Below, in pieces: positions 23,672 to 32,144 of a DNA stretch of 64,000 bases. Source of the DNA: Paenibacillus barcinonensis (GTDB lineage: Bacteria > Bacillota > Bacilli > Paenibacillales > Paenibacillaceae); the NCBI RefSeq assembly GCF_003217495.1, contig NZ_QJSW01000017.1:1-64000 (forward strand), read 5' to 3'. A model generated the notes under the pieces. It did not search any database. It worked only from the letters and a program-made list of their open reading frames with translations, and was not told the DNA's origin. Made by a program: the position numbers and the translations under genes. Each line of letters begins with the position of its first letter. The first letter of the stretch is position 1.

Positions 23672-24946
23672 CTACACGGTCACAGACAACATATCCTCCT
23701 GCTGCTTCACCAATACACGACTGATTCGGCTCAAGCCCTCTTTCAGAATCGAACGGGGACAAGCCAGATTCAATCGGATACACCCTTCCCCATTCGCCAC
23801 AAACATCCCGCCATCCTCCAGCAGCACACCTGCCTGCTCCGCAAAAAACAGGGGCAGACTGACATCCTTCGGCGCATAAGGCGTAATATCAATCCAGGCC
23901 AGATACGTAGCATCGGGAATGTGAAACACCGCAAGTGGCAAATGCTGCTTCACATATTCGTCAACATACGCAAAATTGTCGTCCAGATAGAGCTTCAGCT
24001 GACGCAGCCATGCATCACCATGCTCATACGCTGCCTGAGTAGCCGCAATGCTAAGCGGGTTTTTGAAACCGTAATGACGTGCTTGCCAAATATCCCTTAG
24101 ACCCTTGTTTGCAATGATGACATTTGAGAACATCAGCCCGGCCATGTTGAACGTTTTGCTTGGAGACATGCAAGTCACAATACGATCGGTATCCGGGAAC
24201 AGCTTCGCAAGCGGAGTATGTGTCTTGCCCGTACGCAGCAGATCACAATGAATCTCGTCCGAAATAATCCACACATCGTTGCTCAGACAGATCTCACCCA
24301 CCCGCTTCAGCTCTTCCGTGCTCCAGATGCGTCCAGATGGATTATGCGGATTACAGAAAATACATACACGAACCTTCTCGTCCCTCGCCTTTGCTTCAAA
24401 ATCCTCAAAATCAATCGTATAATGCCCTTGCTCATTAATCATGTCCGAGCACACCAGTTCGAGCTGATTATGATCCGCTGCCGACTTGAAGAATCCATAG
24501 GAAGGCGTCAAGATCAGCACCTTCTCGTCCGGCTGGCAGATATATTCCACCAGTTCATAGAGTGCAGGAATAATGCCATTCGACGTCTCCAGATGCTCCT
24601 TCGGGAAGGACCAATCGTAATAACGCCCCATCCAGCTCGCAACCGCTTCGTAATATGCCGGATCAAAAATCTGTGAATATCCCATAATACGGCGATCCAG
24701 CCGCTGCTTCACTGCATCCAGAATCTCGGGCGGGGTCGCAAAGTCCATATCGGCAATCCACATGCGGATCATCTCTTCGTCTTTGAACGGAAAGGTCATT
24801 TCACTTGTTGCGTTGAAAATGTATTGGCGGAAACCGTCCGTATTCATGGCATTGGTTCCCGTGCGGTCAATAATCTCGTCAAAATTATAGGACTTGGCTT
24901 TCTCCGTAATATTGTTGGTCTCGCTCATCTGGCTCATCTTCGTCAT
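23672..24946 (-). CDS. MalY/PatB-family cystathionine beta-lyase
   Basis: 424 residues, fold type I PLP enzyme. Typical MalY/PatB features: WIADMDFATPPEILDAVKQR, MGYSQIFDPAYYEAVASWMG, CNPHNPSGRIWSTEEL, ISDEIHCDLL, the Schiff-base lysine in CMSPSKTFNMAGL, and GCIRLNLACPRSIL. It should cleave cystathionine or other C-S bonds to pyruvate, ammonia and a thiol. A 25-residue polar extension precedes the conserved start. GAGGAG lies before ATG 24946. Divergent from an XRE regulator across a region with repeated AGGAAACAT sites. Confidence 0.92.
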   Translation of the reverse strand: MTKMSQMSETNNITEKAKSYNFDEIIDRTGTNAMNTDGFRQYIFNATSEMTFPFKDEEMIRMWIADMDFATPPEILDAVKQRLDRRIMGYSQIFDPAYYEAVASWMGRYYDWSFPKEHLETSNGIIPALYELVEYICQPDEKVLILTPSYGFFKSAADHNQLELVCSDMINEQGHYTIDFEDFEAKARDEKVRVCIFCNPHNPSGRIWSTEELKRVGEICLSNDVWIISDEIHCDLLRTGKTHTPLAKLFPDTDRIVTCMSPSKTFNMAGLMFSNVIIANKGLRDIWQARHYGFKNPLSIAATQAAYEHGDAWLRQLKLYLDDNFAYVDEYVKQHLPLAVFHIPDATYLAWIDITPYAPKDVSLPLFFAEQAGVLLEDGGMFVANGEGCIRLNLACPRSILKEGLSRISRVLVKQQEDMLSVTV

Positions 24947-25053
24947 GGTGATTAGCTCCTCTGATTTTCTTTTTGGACTCTCGGTTCACTGCTTCTGCCC
25001 CTATTGTTCCATGCCGCCGAAATTGCATCAAATGCAAGAGAATCTACTCTAAA

Positions 25054-25174
25054 GAAACATATTACATTCAATGTTTCCTCAGAATAGTCTTTTCACTGTA
25101 AAAGTGATATATTTCTTATAGGTGTTTGCTTTTACGAAAGCTTTTCATCTTTTTCATCTATTCTCAGGAAACAT
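25054..25174. promoter_or_regulatory. Candidate XRE operator array between the MalY/PatB and XRE genes
   Basis: ATGTTTCCTCAGAATAG (25071-25087) and CTATTCTCAGGAAACAT (25158-25174) are inverted copies matching at 16 of 17 positions, 70 bp apart. A third half-site, GAAACAT at 25054-25060, forms a local inverted repeat with 25071-25077. The arrangement spans the divergent promoters and suits looping or cooperative binding. Confidence 0.65.
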
Positions 25175-25195
25175 CACCTATGAAGGAGCTGCCCT

Positions 25196-25903
25196 ATGAA
25201 CAACATCAATCAGGAGGTTGGCAAAAAAATAAAGAATTTCCGCAAATGGCGCGGACTCACTGTGCAGCAGTTGGCAGACCAGATTTTCAAGAGCAAAGGT
25301 ACGCTTTCCAAATATGAGAGCGGAGATATTACGCTGGACCTTGTGACACTGCATCAGATTGCTGACGCGCTGAACATCCAGGTTGAGCAGCTGCTGTACA
25401 AGGAACCCAGGCATGCTTCACCACTGATGAATACGGTCCAGTCCAGCTTTTTCAAAAACTCTACGCGCTTCTATTCGTACTTCTACGACGGTCGGAATAA
25501 CAGCCTCATTCGCTGCGTCATTGATATGATGGCTCAATCGGATGCCAATCGCTATCGCACGGTAATGTATATGAATGTGAAGGATTTCGAGAATTATCAG
25601 GAATGTGAAAATATGTACTGGGGTCATACGGAGCATTATGATACGCTGACCACACTAATTCTGAAAAATCAGGCTACGCCGCTGGAAAATCTGTATATTA
25701 ATATTTTGGCATCGTTTCAGGAGTCAGAGAAAAAATGGGGCTTGATGGCTGGTGTCTCGTTCAGACCCTTCATGCCCATTGCGCTGAAAATGCTCTTCTC
25801 CCGCACCCCGATGCCAGAAACGCCGGAGCTCTACAATGAGCTGAAAATTTCCAAAGAGGATCTGCGGACACTCAAAATTTATAATATGCTTGCCGTAACC
25901 TGA
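25196..25903 (+). CDS. XRE-family transcriptional regulator
   Basis: 235 residues. Residues about 8-68 are a Cro/CI helix-turn-helix (IKNFRKWRGLTVQQLADQIF, SKGTLSKYESGDITLDLVTL). The remaining 165 residues form an unrecognised helical sensor domain (FYSYFYDGRNNSLIRCVIDM). AAGGAG precedes ATG 25196. Divergent from the MalY/PatB gene and likely its regulator; the ligand may be an amino acid or thiol metabolite, by context only. Confidence 0.85.
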   Translation: MNNINQEVGKKIKNFRKWRGLTVQQLADQIFKSKGTLSKYESGDITLDLVTLHQIADALNIQVEQLLYKEPRHASPLMNTVQSSFFKNSTRFYSYFYDGRNNSLIRCVIDMMAQSDANRYRTVMYMNVKDFENYQECENMYWGHTEHYDTLTTLILKNQATPLENLYINILASFQESEKKWGLMAGVSFRPFMPIALKMLFSRTPMPETPELYNELKISKEDLRTLKIYNMLAVT

Positions 25904-25979
25904 GTCATTATCAAGCCAGCAACAAACGTTCTGTATTTCTTCATATGCTGTACGCGCAAATGTAATAACGTTGATATGC

Positions 25980-26028
25980 AAAAGACACTTGCTCAAGCTG
26001 TTCATGCCAGCTCCTGCAAGTGTCTTTT
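25980..26028 (+). terminator. Convergent terminator between XRE and M16C genes
   Basis: AAAAGACACTTGC / GCAAGTGTCTTTT is a perfect 13-bp stem with an internal AGCTG/CAGCT stem; short T and A flanks allow use from both sides. Confidence 0.85.
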
Positions 26029-26117
26029 CGTTAAATTTGATCAGCTTCATTTAGCTTGGTTTATCAAGTTTGTTGTTATATCCATGAAGCTTCAACCATC
26101 CACAGCAGCATCGTTGC

Positions 26118-29039
26118 TTAATGCTTAATCAGATCAAGCGTTTCGTCAAACTGTTGCTTCTGCTCCTCAATCTTATGCTCGTTGCCAATGACACAGCGCT
26201 GCTGCTGTTCCAGAATCGCAGAGACAAGTCCGGCAAAGCCGTTAATGTCGCTCTCCTTCGTACGCAGCACCTCATCCCGCTCCCGCTGCAGATCAGCCTC
26301 CGTCACCTCGGACAGATAACATTCCAGCGAGAAGGCCCCTTCACTGTACGGCGTTCTTGGCGTATCCAGATCCTGAATCGCACCAATGATATAACGTGTC
26401 ATCTCCCGTTCATCTGCACGGAAATCGTTCAGATATTGCGGGATGCCCTCGTATACCTGATACGTTTTATCCAGATTCGGATCACGGTAGGAGGCCAGGT
26501 AGCTGTCGCCATTCCGTCTGAACCCGGACATGCAGCCGTAAGCGCCGCCTTTGGCGCGGATATTGTTCCACAGATAATCCAGTGACAGGATACCCTGCAA
26601 TACCCGTAATGAGCCAGTATAATCATAACCCTTGTTGATATAGTTCCCGGTCTGCACTACATACTGAACCTCTGACGGAGAACGGAATCCTTCGTTATGT
26701 GAGGCAGGTGTGAACGTAAAGGCTTCCCTCGCTACCTCTTGTGTGAACAGCATGGATTTCAGGCCGGAGACTTGCTGCTCCAAGCCTTCGTATCCCTGAT
26801 CATCCGCAGTGTAACTAACCAGCAGGTTCTCTGGTCTGAAAATGTAACCCATCAGCTCTTGCAGGCTGGCGGACAGCTGTTCTTTTTTCGCATCGAAATT
26901 CGCCTGCAGATCCTCAAGCCATTGATAGTAGGCAATTCCGCTAACCGCTTCTCTGAAATCAGCAACGGCCGAATGCTTTGAGGACGATCTTGCAATACCC
27001 GCAGAGTGTCCACTGTTGATCAGACTGCGCTGCAAGTTGCCTTTGACCTGAGAGATGATCTCGAAAAGTCGCTTCGTATTGTCAAAACGGGACGTAAACA
27101 CAATCTCCTTGATCATATCAAAAGCAAATCCAAGTTTGTCATACAGCACTTTGGCGTTAAATTCATACGTTGCCTTGAAGTTTTCATGCTGATGTGCATT
27201 TGCATACGTGCCGAGCCCGCTGTGGATGCCGCCGGAATGGATGTGAATTTCATTCGACAACTCATTAAAGGAGTAGTTCTGTGTATCCACGTATCCCAGT
27301 ACATTTTTCAACAAACCTGCATAAGGCAACAGGCGACGCGGCACCTCCTTGATATCAAACAGCAACCGCAAATAACCGATCCCGTTCGTATACAGGTTAT
27401 GATGCAAAATCGTTGTACCATCCACATTGTTCACGGTTTGATAGAGCCTGGATGCCTTCGTGTCAATATCCTCAATCGACAACGTTGGAATCACCTGCTG
27501 CTGTTCCTTGGTCGAAGGGGTATTCTGGTACTCCGCGAGTGCCTCGGTGCGTTGAATCATCTCATGCACCTCTTCCGTGCTAAGTCCGGCCTGAACCGAC
27601 TTCAGACGTGCCTTCAGCGCCTCTTCCTTGCGTGCATTCAAGCCTTTGTCCGGCGTCAGCGCCACAAACGAGGTATGTGTGTTCTGCAACAGATATTTCT
27701 CGATCAGCTGTTCAAAATAACCTTGCTTCATTTTCGTGCGAAGCTCTGCAAACACATCATTCGCTTCCAGGTGTGTAAAAGGTGCCTCCTCATCATACAG
27801 CCAGCTTTGCATGGAGGAGAATCCGTAGATCAGCCCTTTCGGCATACGGCCGAAGTCCGCTTCCCGGTGATTGAACTCGTACGAATTAATACCGGCAAGC
27901 AGAGCTTTCGGATCAAAGCCTTCCTTGACCACACGCTCCAGCACTTCCTTGATCGTTCCGAGGAATTCGTCCTTGCTGGACAGATTGCTTTTCTTGAGTC
28001 CGACCGTAAACACAGGCTGATATAGACTGTCATCATAGGAGCCGTAGACATCTTTTGCAATGCCTTTATCCAGCAATGCCTGCTTCAGCACAGCTCCAGG
28101 TGCATTAAGCAGCGCGTATAACAAAATTTGAAACGAAATGTTCAGTTCTTTGTCCAATGTAGTACCGATCACCGCATTATAGGTCAAAAAGCTGTTGTCC
28201 ACTTCGGACTCCGTGCTTCCCGCAGAGTATGACTTCACCGCATCCACCCGTGCCGGGAAGGCTGGTTGCAGCTTGATCTCCGAGTCAATCTCGATCCGAT
28301 TGTAGTTGTTCAAGTAATTTTCATCCAGCCATTGCAGCTTCTCTTCCATATCCATATCACCGTACAGGTAGATATAGCTGTTGGACGGATGATAATATCG
28401 TTTGTGGAAATCGAGCAGTCCTTCATACGTCAGGTCCAGAATGGCCTCCGGGAACCCTCCAGACTCACAGGAGTACGTTGTATCCGGGAAAAGAGAGTTC
28501 AGCACTTCACGTCTCACCAACCGTTCTGGCGAAGAAAAGGCACCCTTCATTTCGTTATATACCACGCCGTTGTAGGTCAGTTCATCATCCGCAGAAGTCA
28601 GATTGTAATTCCAGCCCTCCTGCAGAAATATTTTTTCATTCTCATAAATGTTCGTATTTAACACCGCATCCAGGTACACATCCATTAAATTATGAAAGTC
28701 ATGGTCATTCCGGCTGGCCACGGGATAGATCGTTTTGTCAGGATACGTCATCGCATTCAAAAAGGTATTCAGGGACCCCTTCAGCAGCTCCACAAAGGAA
28801 TCCTTGGCCGGGAACTTCTTGGACCCGCAGAGCACGGAGTGCTCCAGAATATGGGCTACCCCCGTATCATCCTCGGGAGGTGTGCGAAAGCCAATGCTGA
28901 ACACCTTGTTATCGTCGCTGTTGGATAGCAGCACAACGCGAGCACCGGATTTCTCATGTTCCAGCAGGTACGCATCCGATTGCAGTTCTTCGATTCTGCG
29001 CTCCTGTAGCACCTTGTAGGGTTTAAGCTGTTTCAACAT
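26118..29039 (-). CDS. Insulinase-family zinc metallopeptidase (M16C, presequence-protease-like)
   Basis: 973 residues, the full length of the one-chain M16C family. The inverted zinc motif HILEH is at residues 63-67, followed by SVLCGSKKFPAKDSFVELLK and NAMTYPDKTIYPVASRN, and a downstream glutamate in the EGWNY/YNEMKGAFS region. It degrades short unfolded peptides in a closed chamber. No signal peptide, so cytosolic. The four M16 domains are intact, including the C-terminal GGAYGCMSGFRRNGDSYLAS segment. ACGGAGGAC precedes ATG 29039. Single gene. Confidence 0.95.
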   Translation of the reverse strand: MLKQLKPYKVLQERRIEELQSDAYLLEHEKSGARVVLLSNSDDNKVFSIGFRTPPEDDTGVAHILEHSVLCGSKKFPAKDSFVELLKGSLNTFLNAMTYPDKTIYPVASRNDHDFHNLMDVYLDAVLNTNIYENEKIFLQEGWNYNLTSADDELTYNGVVYNEMKGAFSSPERLVRREVLNSLFPDTTYSCESGGFPEAILDLTYEGLLDFHKRYYHPSNSYIYLYGDMDMEEKLQWLDENYLNNYNRIEIDSEIKLQPAFPARVDAVKSYSAGSTESEVDNSFLTYNAVIGTTLDKELNISFQILLYALLNAPGAVLKQALLDKGIAKDVYGSYDDSLYQPVFTVGLKKSNLSSKDEFLGTIKEVLERVVKEGFDPKALLAGINSYEFNHREADFGRMPKGLIYGFSSMQSWLYDEEAPFTHLEANDVFAELRTKMKQGYFEQLIEKYLLQNTHTSFVALTPDKGLNARKEEALKARLKSVQAGLSTEEVHEMIQRTEALAEYQNTPSTKEQQQVIPTLSIEDIDTKASRLYQTVNNVDGTTILHHNLYTNGIGYLRLLFDIKEVPRRLLPYAGLLKNVLGYVDTQNYSFNELSNEIHIHSGGIHSGLGTYANAHQHENFKATYEFNAKVLYDKLGFAFDMIKEIVFTSRFDNTKRLFEIISQVKGNLQRSLINSGHSAGIARSSSKHSAVADFREAVSGIAYYQWLEDLQANFDAKKEQLSASLQELMGYIFRPENLLVSYTADDQGYEGLEQQVSGLKSMLFTQEVAREAFTFTPASHNEGFRSPSEVQYVVQTGNYINKGYDYTGSLRVLQGILSLDYLWNNIRAKGGAYGCMSGFRRNGDSYLASYRDPNLDKTYQVYEGIPQYLNDFRADEREMTRYIIGAIQDLDTPRTPYSEGAFSLECYLSEVTEADLQRERDEVLRTKESDINGFAGLVSAILEQQQRCVIGNEHKIEEQKQQFDETLDLIKH

Positions 29040-29234
29040 AAATAGAGTCCTCCGTCCATTTGATTGTTATATTGGTTTGTGACTGGATGCTCGTTCACAT
29101 GTGAAAATTACACAGACATTCCGATGATGTGTAATAGGGAATTGGAACTTCATCCGCAGCCAAGGTGAGAGGGAATATCTACCTACGGATAGTATACACC
29201 ATTGTGATCTTACTTCATAAAAAGACAGCCGAAT

Positions 29235-29606
29235 TCACTTTCTGATATGTATTATGCAAGGGTTGTGTTTATGAGCTATGCGAGTAAGATGGGATAGTTT
29301 AGAGTGGAAAGGGTCTGTCCATGTGAGATTGTTTTCACCAAGATTTAAGTCAAAAAAATCACCTTCAAGTGGGTGCGGAGCGCTCACGCCATTTTGAGTG
29401 ATTTTGAATGTGTCGGCATCTATAATAATTTGATCTCCTGGTTTAAATGGGCCAGCGAATTCTATAAACTCCAAATGGTATCGGCTGTCTTTAGCAACTG
29501 CACCGAAACCAACATCCATAACCTCCGAACCCGTCAGTTCCATCGTTGCGGCAGCTACAGCCGAAACTGATATGACTGCAACGGCCCACCTATGGATATT
29601 GGGCGG
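29235..29606 (-). pseudogene. Phage tail protein fragment (distal-tail-like C terminus)
   Basis: A reverse-strand frame open from about 29606 contains AVISVSAVAAATMELTGSEV, FIEFAGPFKPGDQIIIDADT and LEGDFFDLNLGENNLTW. These resemble the C-terminal part of siphovirus distal tail (Dit-like) proteins, where a GDFFDLxxGxN motif is common. The N-terminal half is absent and the last 25 residues do not fit the family, so it is a remnant. Internal ATG 29543 is unlikely to matter. Confidence 0.6.
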
Positions 29607-29661
29607 TTAAAAACCCCTCTGCCAAACATGAACTAAACCCATTAAATGTATAAAAACCTAA

Positions 29662-30012
29662 ATTTATAACTTAAATAATGACGGTAGTCGTAACCGCCCT
29701 CGAAAAACAATAACTGTCGAAGACAAAGCATTACTGAAAACAACAAAGAAGCTCAAATATTATTTAGATGATGAGTTAGCCAAGTTTAAACAAGAAGTTC
29801 TTAGCGGCAGTTACATCGCACCTTCCAAACTCACATTCAAAGAGTTTTACGAAAATGAATGGAAACCTAAAGACGCTGAACCGCGTTTGAAGCGGACGAC
29901 TTTCCTATCACACTGTTCTAAAATTGAGAATCACATCCTGCCGATTATCGGACATTTGAAACTTGATGACATCTCCACTCCTGTGAATCCATTCTTTCAT
30001 TTGAAGATATAA
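29662..30012 (+). pseudogene. Tyrosine integrase fragment (N-terminal arm and SAM-like domain)
   Basis: The frame has no start codon. It reads RPRKTITVEDKALLKTTKKL, LTFKEFYENEWKPKDAEPRL and KIENHILPIIGHLKLDDIST, the N-terminal core-binding domain of phage and ICE integrases. It ends at 30012 before the catalytic domain, so no R-H-R-Y residues are present. It sits against the 3' end of tRNA-Leu, the usual attachment place of such enzymes. Confidence 0.72.
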
Positions 30013-30049
30013 AAAAAAGAAAACCCCTTATATATCAAGGAGTTTCCTT
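30013..30049 (-). terminator. tRNA-Leu terminator
   Basis: AAACTCCTT / AAGGGGTTT hairpin then TTCTTTTTTTT on the minus strand, about 15 nt after the tRNA. Confidence 0.8.
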
Positions 30050-30060
30050 CTCTTTTAAGA

Positions 30061-30146
30061 TGCCGAGGACCGGGATCGAACCGGTACGGTAGTCACCTAC
30101 CGCAGGATTTTAAGTCCTGTGCGTCTGCCAATTCCGCCACCCCGGC
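30061..30146 (-). tRNA. tRNA-Leu (anticodon TAA)
   Basis: An 86-nt class II tRNA: acceptor GCCGGGG/CCTCGGC, anticodon arm CAGGA CTTAAAA TCCTG (anticodon TAA), a long variable arm (GGTAGGTGACTACC) and T arm CCGGT TCGATCC-type loop. Discriminator A; CCA not encoded. Prophage fragments lie on its 3' side. Confidence 0.95.
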
Positions 30147-30228
30147 GTATGTATTATTTTCTTGGCGACAAGAAATATCTTACCATGAATTTATTAATAA
30201 TGCAACCCTTTTTCCTAAAAAAATGAAA

Positions 30229-30335
30229 CAGGCACTGCAAGCGTCAGCTCACAGTGCCTAGAAAGTCCGAGTTGCGGTCCCGGACTTCCGGTAAACCATC
30301 TATATTAAGGGAGGTGTGAGATAAGAATACCTCCT
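30229..30335 (-). other. Three consecutive hairpins (structured 3' region or small RNA)
   Basis: On the minus strand, 40-140 nt after the stop at 30373: GAGGTAT/ACACCTC, AAGTCCGGG/CTCGGACTT, and AGGCACTG/CAGTGCCT. The last is followed by TTTCATTTTTTT and is a good terminator. The first two are in excess of what termination needs. Confidence 0.55.
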
Positions 30336-30372
30336 CAACATTAAAAAAACCTAAAATCAGCCTTAAATTAAA

Positions 30373-30822
30373 CTAAAAAAGCAAAATTCTCTTTACACGC
30401 TCTGCCTGCTCCTCGCTACACTCTACAAAGATCAGAATATGACCTTGCAGCAGCCAATCCTCATAATAACATGCATCCTCTTCCGTGATGCCTGCTTCAG
30501 TGAGCGTTAAGATCAGGTCATCCGTCTCCGTGCCAATCTCATTGCCCGCCAATCGTCGGACCACTGTTCCGATGGCTGCCGTCTGATGCATACGTTTTCC
30601 CAATCCAGCCAATATACCCTTGAGCGCTCCTAGTGCGCCATCCGTTCCAGAACCCTTCAGTGGTTTCGGCAGCCCCGTTTGCTCACTGATCATCTCCAGA
30701 TCCAGATGCTCCTTCGCTACAGCACCCATATGCTTCTCCTCAATGCCTTCTCTTCCAAGATTATTTAATAAAATTATAGCCTCCTGCTCTGTGTGAGCAA
30801 GCCCTACCAGCAATTTCGTCAT
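30373..30822 (-). CDS. General-stress-like hypothetical protein
   Basis: 149 residues: LLVGLAHTEQEAIILLNNLG at the start, a Gly/Ala-rich centre (GTDGALGALKGILAGLGKRM) and a C-terminal LLQGHILIFVECSEEQAERV strand. The layout, two alpha/beta halves around a glycine-rich amphipathic segment, recalls small general-stress proteins of the YflT/GsiB-neighbour type, without a firm match. GAGGAGGGG precedes ATG 30822. Soluble or membrane-peripheral. Confidence 0.65.
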   Translation of the reverse strand: MTKLLVGLAHTEQEAIILLNNLGREGIEEKHMGAVAKEHLDLEMISEQTGLPKPLKGSGTDGALGALKGILAGLGKRMHQTAAIGTVVRRLAGNEIGTETDDLILTLTEAGITEEDACYYEDWLLQGHILIFVECSEEQAERVKRILLF

Positions 30823-31035
30823 CCCGTTCCCCTCCTCTTTCTTATCTACATATAACCCCGAAGACGATGTTCAGTAACGCTAAGCTTCTTTGCTAAGTCA
30901 ATTCACCTAGAACGACTGAATGATATCTCCACTGGAAATCTATACCTAGTTCTGATAGACTAGATAAAGAAGACAAATTAACCATTGAAAACTTAACCTT
31001 GCAATAAATATCTTATTAATCAGGAGTAATGACAT

Positions 31036-31260
31036 ATGAAAAAAGAGGTAGAAATTGCCATTCGACGCAATCAACAGGTTATGGTTCGCAATACAAGCGG
31101 GCAGACGGTAACCGGCTTCCCGGAACGCACAGCGGACAGCTCCATTCTATCCTTACGCACTGTACAGGGCAATGTGTGGATTCCATTGGATGAAGTCGAA
31201 CAGGTGACTCGCTTGTTGACCCTTCGCTCTCACCATTTGGGTACTATGCAGCTTGTATAA
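31036..31260 (+). CDS. Small conserved hypothetical protein
   Basis: 74 residues, basic and beta-rich (VEIAIRRNQQVMVRNTSGQT, LRTVQGNVWIPLDEVEQVTR), resembling a small SH3/Sm-like barrel such as YolD- or YkvR-type proteins; this is inference. CAGGAG before ATG 31036. A terminator lies 125 nt downstream. Confidence 0.65.
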   Translation: MKKEVEIAIRRNQQVMVRNTSGQTVTGFPERTADSSILSLRTVQGNVWIPLDEVEQVTRLLTLRSHHLGTMQLV

Positions 31261-31383
31261 CTATCGGATCGCACAGATATTGAATCACGCGTATAGAGAG
31301 CCTCAGCCCAATTCGGCAGATAGAGATAAGCTGTATGTGATAGCTCTCATGTTGTATCTGGCAGTAGGCCTATATTCAAAAAA

Positions 31384-31408
31384 ACCAGACGATACACGTC
31401 TGGTTTTT
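31384..31408 (+). terminator. Terminator after the 31036 gene
   Basis: ACCAGACG / CGTCTGGT with a 5-nt loop followed by TTTTTC; A-rich on the other side, so possibly bidirectional. Confidence 0.88.
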
Positions 31409-31540
31409 CTTATGATGTTTAATATTGAATTTCGGCTATTGCTGATAACTACTCGCTTTTGGTGCTCGATTCTTCTTCTACAAGCTTGCCATGCTCCGAA
31501 AACACTTCAAATCGTGTATCATCCCGTTTCTTGATTCATG

Positions 31541-32023
31541 CTATTTCACAACAAATCTGACACGCGTACCGTCCGGATATGTACTTAACTGATTGCCTAC
31601 CCAGGAGCCTGCACCGCGATTATCTTTGGGTGTAATATACTGGATATCTGCTCCCGTTCCCCCTTCGGCACACATCGCCATAGGCCACTCATCCCGATCC
31701 TTGCCCTTTTTCACCGGTACACCTCGGAGTGAGAGCTCTCTGTTCCCTTCCGCACCCTTCCGATCAATCGTGCAGACATCCGAATGCCCCGCCTCGATCG
31801 ACTTTCGAATATGATTTGCCGTTTCAGGATAGCGATCCGCAGGAAAGGTAATCGTATGATCGACACCTTTGTCGGTAGCTTTGAACGGAGACGGGAATTG
31901 CTGCGGCCATTCTCCCCCTGCCCAGGCATATAATGCAATCAATACCATACCTGCTAACGTCACAATTTGCTTGATGTATCGACGGTTTCCCCTACTGCTT
32001 TTTCTGCTGCGTCTTTTACTCAT
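31541..32023 (-). CDS. NucA/NucB-type secreted deoxyribonuclease
   Basis: 160 residues: a basic N terminus and one signal or anchor helix ([18 protein letters not shown]), then the NucA/NucB nuclease domain nearly motif for motif: [60 protein letters not shown] (catalytic Asp/Glu region) and [20 protein letters not shown]. In Bacillus NucB is an extracellular sporulation nuclease that also disperses biofilms. GGGGGAGGGG precedes ATG 32023. Confidence 0.92.
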   Translation of the reverse strand: MSKRRSRKSSRGNRRYIKQIVTLAGMVLIALYAWAGGEWPQQFPSPFKATDKGVDHTITFPADRYPETANHIRKSIEAGHSDVCTIDRKGAEGNRELSLRGVPVKKGKDRDEWPMAMCAEGGTGADIQYITPKDNRGAGSWVGNQLSTYPDGTRVRFVVK

Positions 32024-32096
32024 GATGCCCCTCCCCCATATAACACACTAGCATTATAACAGAACGCCAGTTCGCAGGACAATAACATTCATATAC

Positions 32097-32123
32097 AAAA
32101 AAACAGCCGGATTGCTCCGACTG
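32097..32123 (-). terminator. Terminator of the LOV histidine kinase gene
   Basis: CAGTCGGA / TCCGGCTG around a 4-nt loop, then seven T on the minus strand. Confidence 0.9.
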
Positions 32124-32144
32124 CCTAATTGTCATGCACTTTTC

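Noticed and set aside
26121-28025. Several long plus-strand open frames opposite the M16C peptidase (up to 339 codons)
   Set aside because: They are antisense to a full-length, motif-complete peptidase, contain no domain pattern and have no ribosome sites.
31437-31536. Minus-strand frame reading RFEVFSEHGKLVEEESSTKS after the NucB-like stop
   Set aside because: Looks protein-like but has no usable start codon; it may be a gene remnant, yet the evidence is too thin to annotate.
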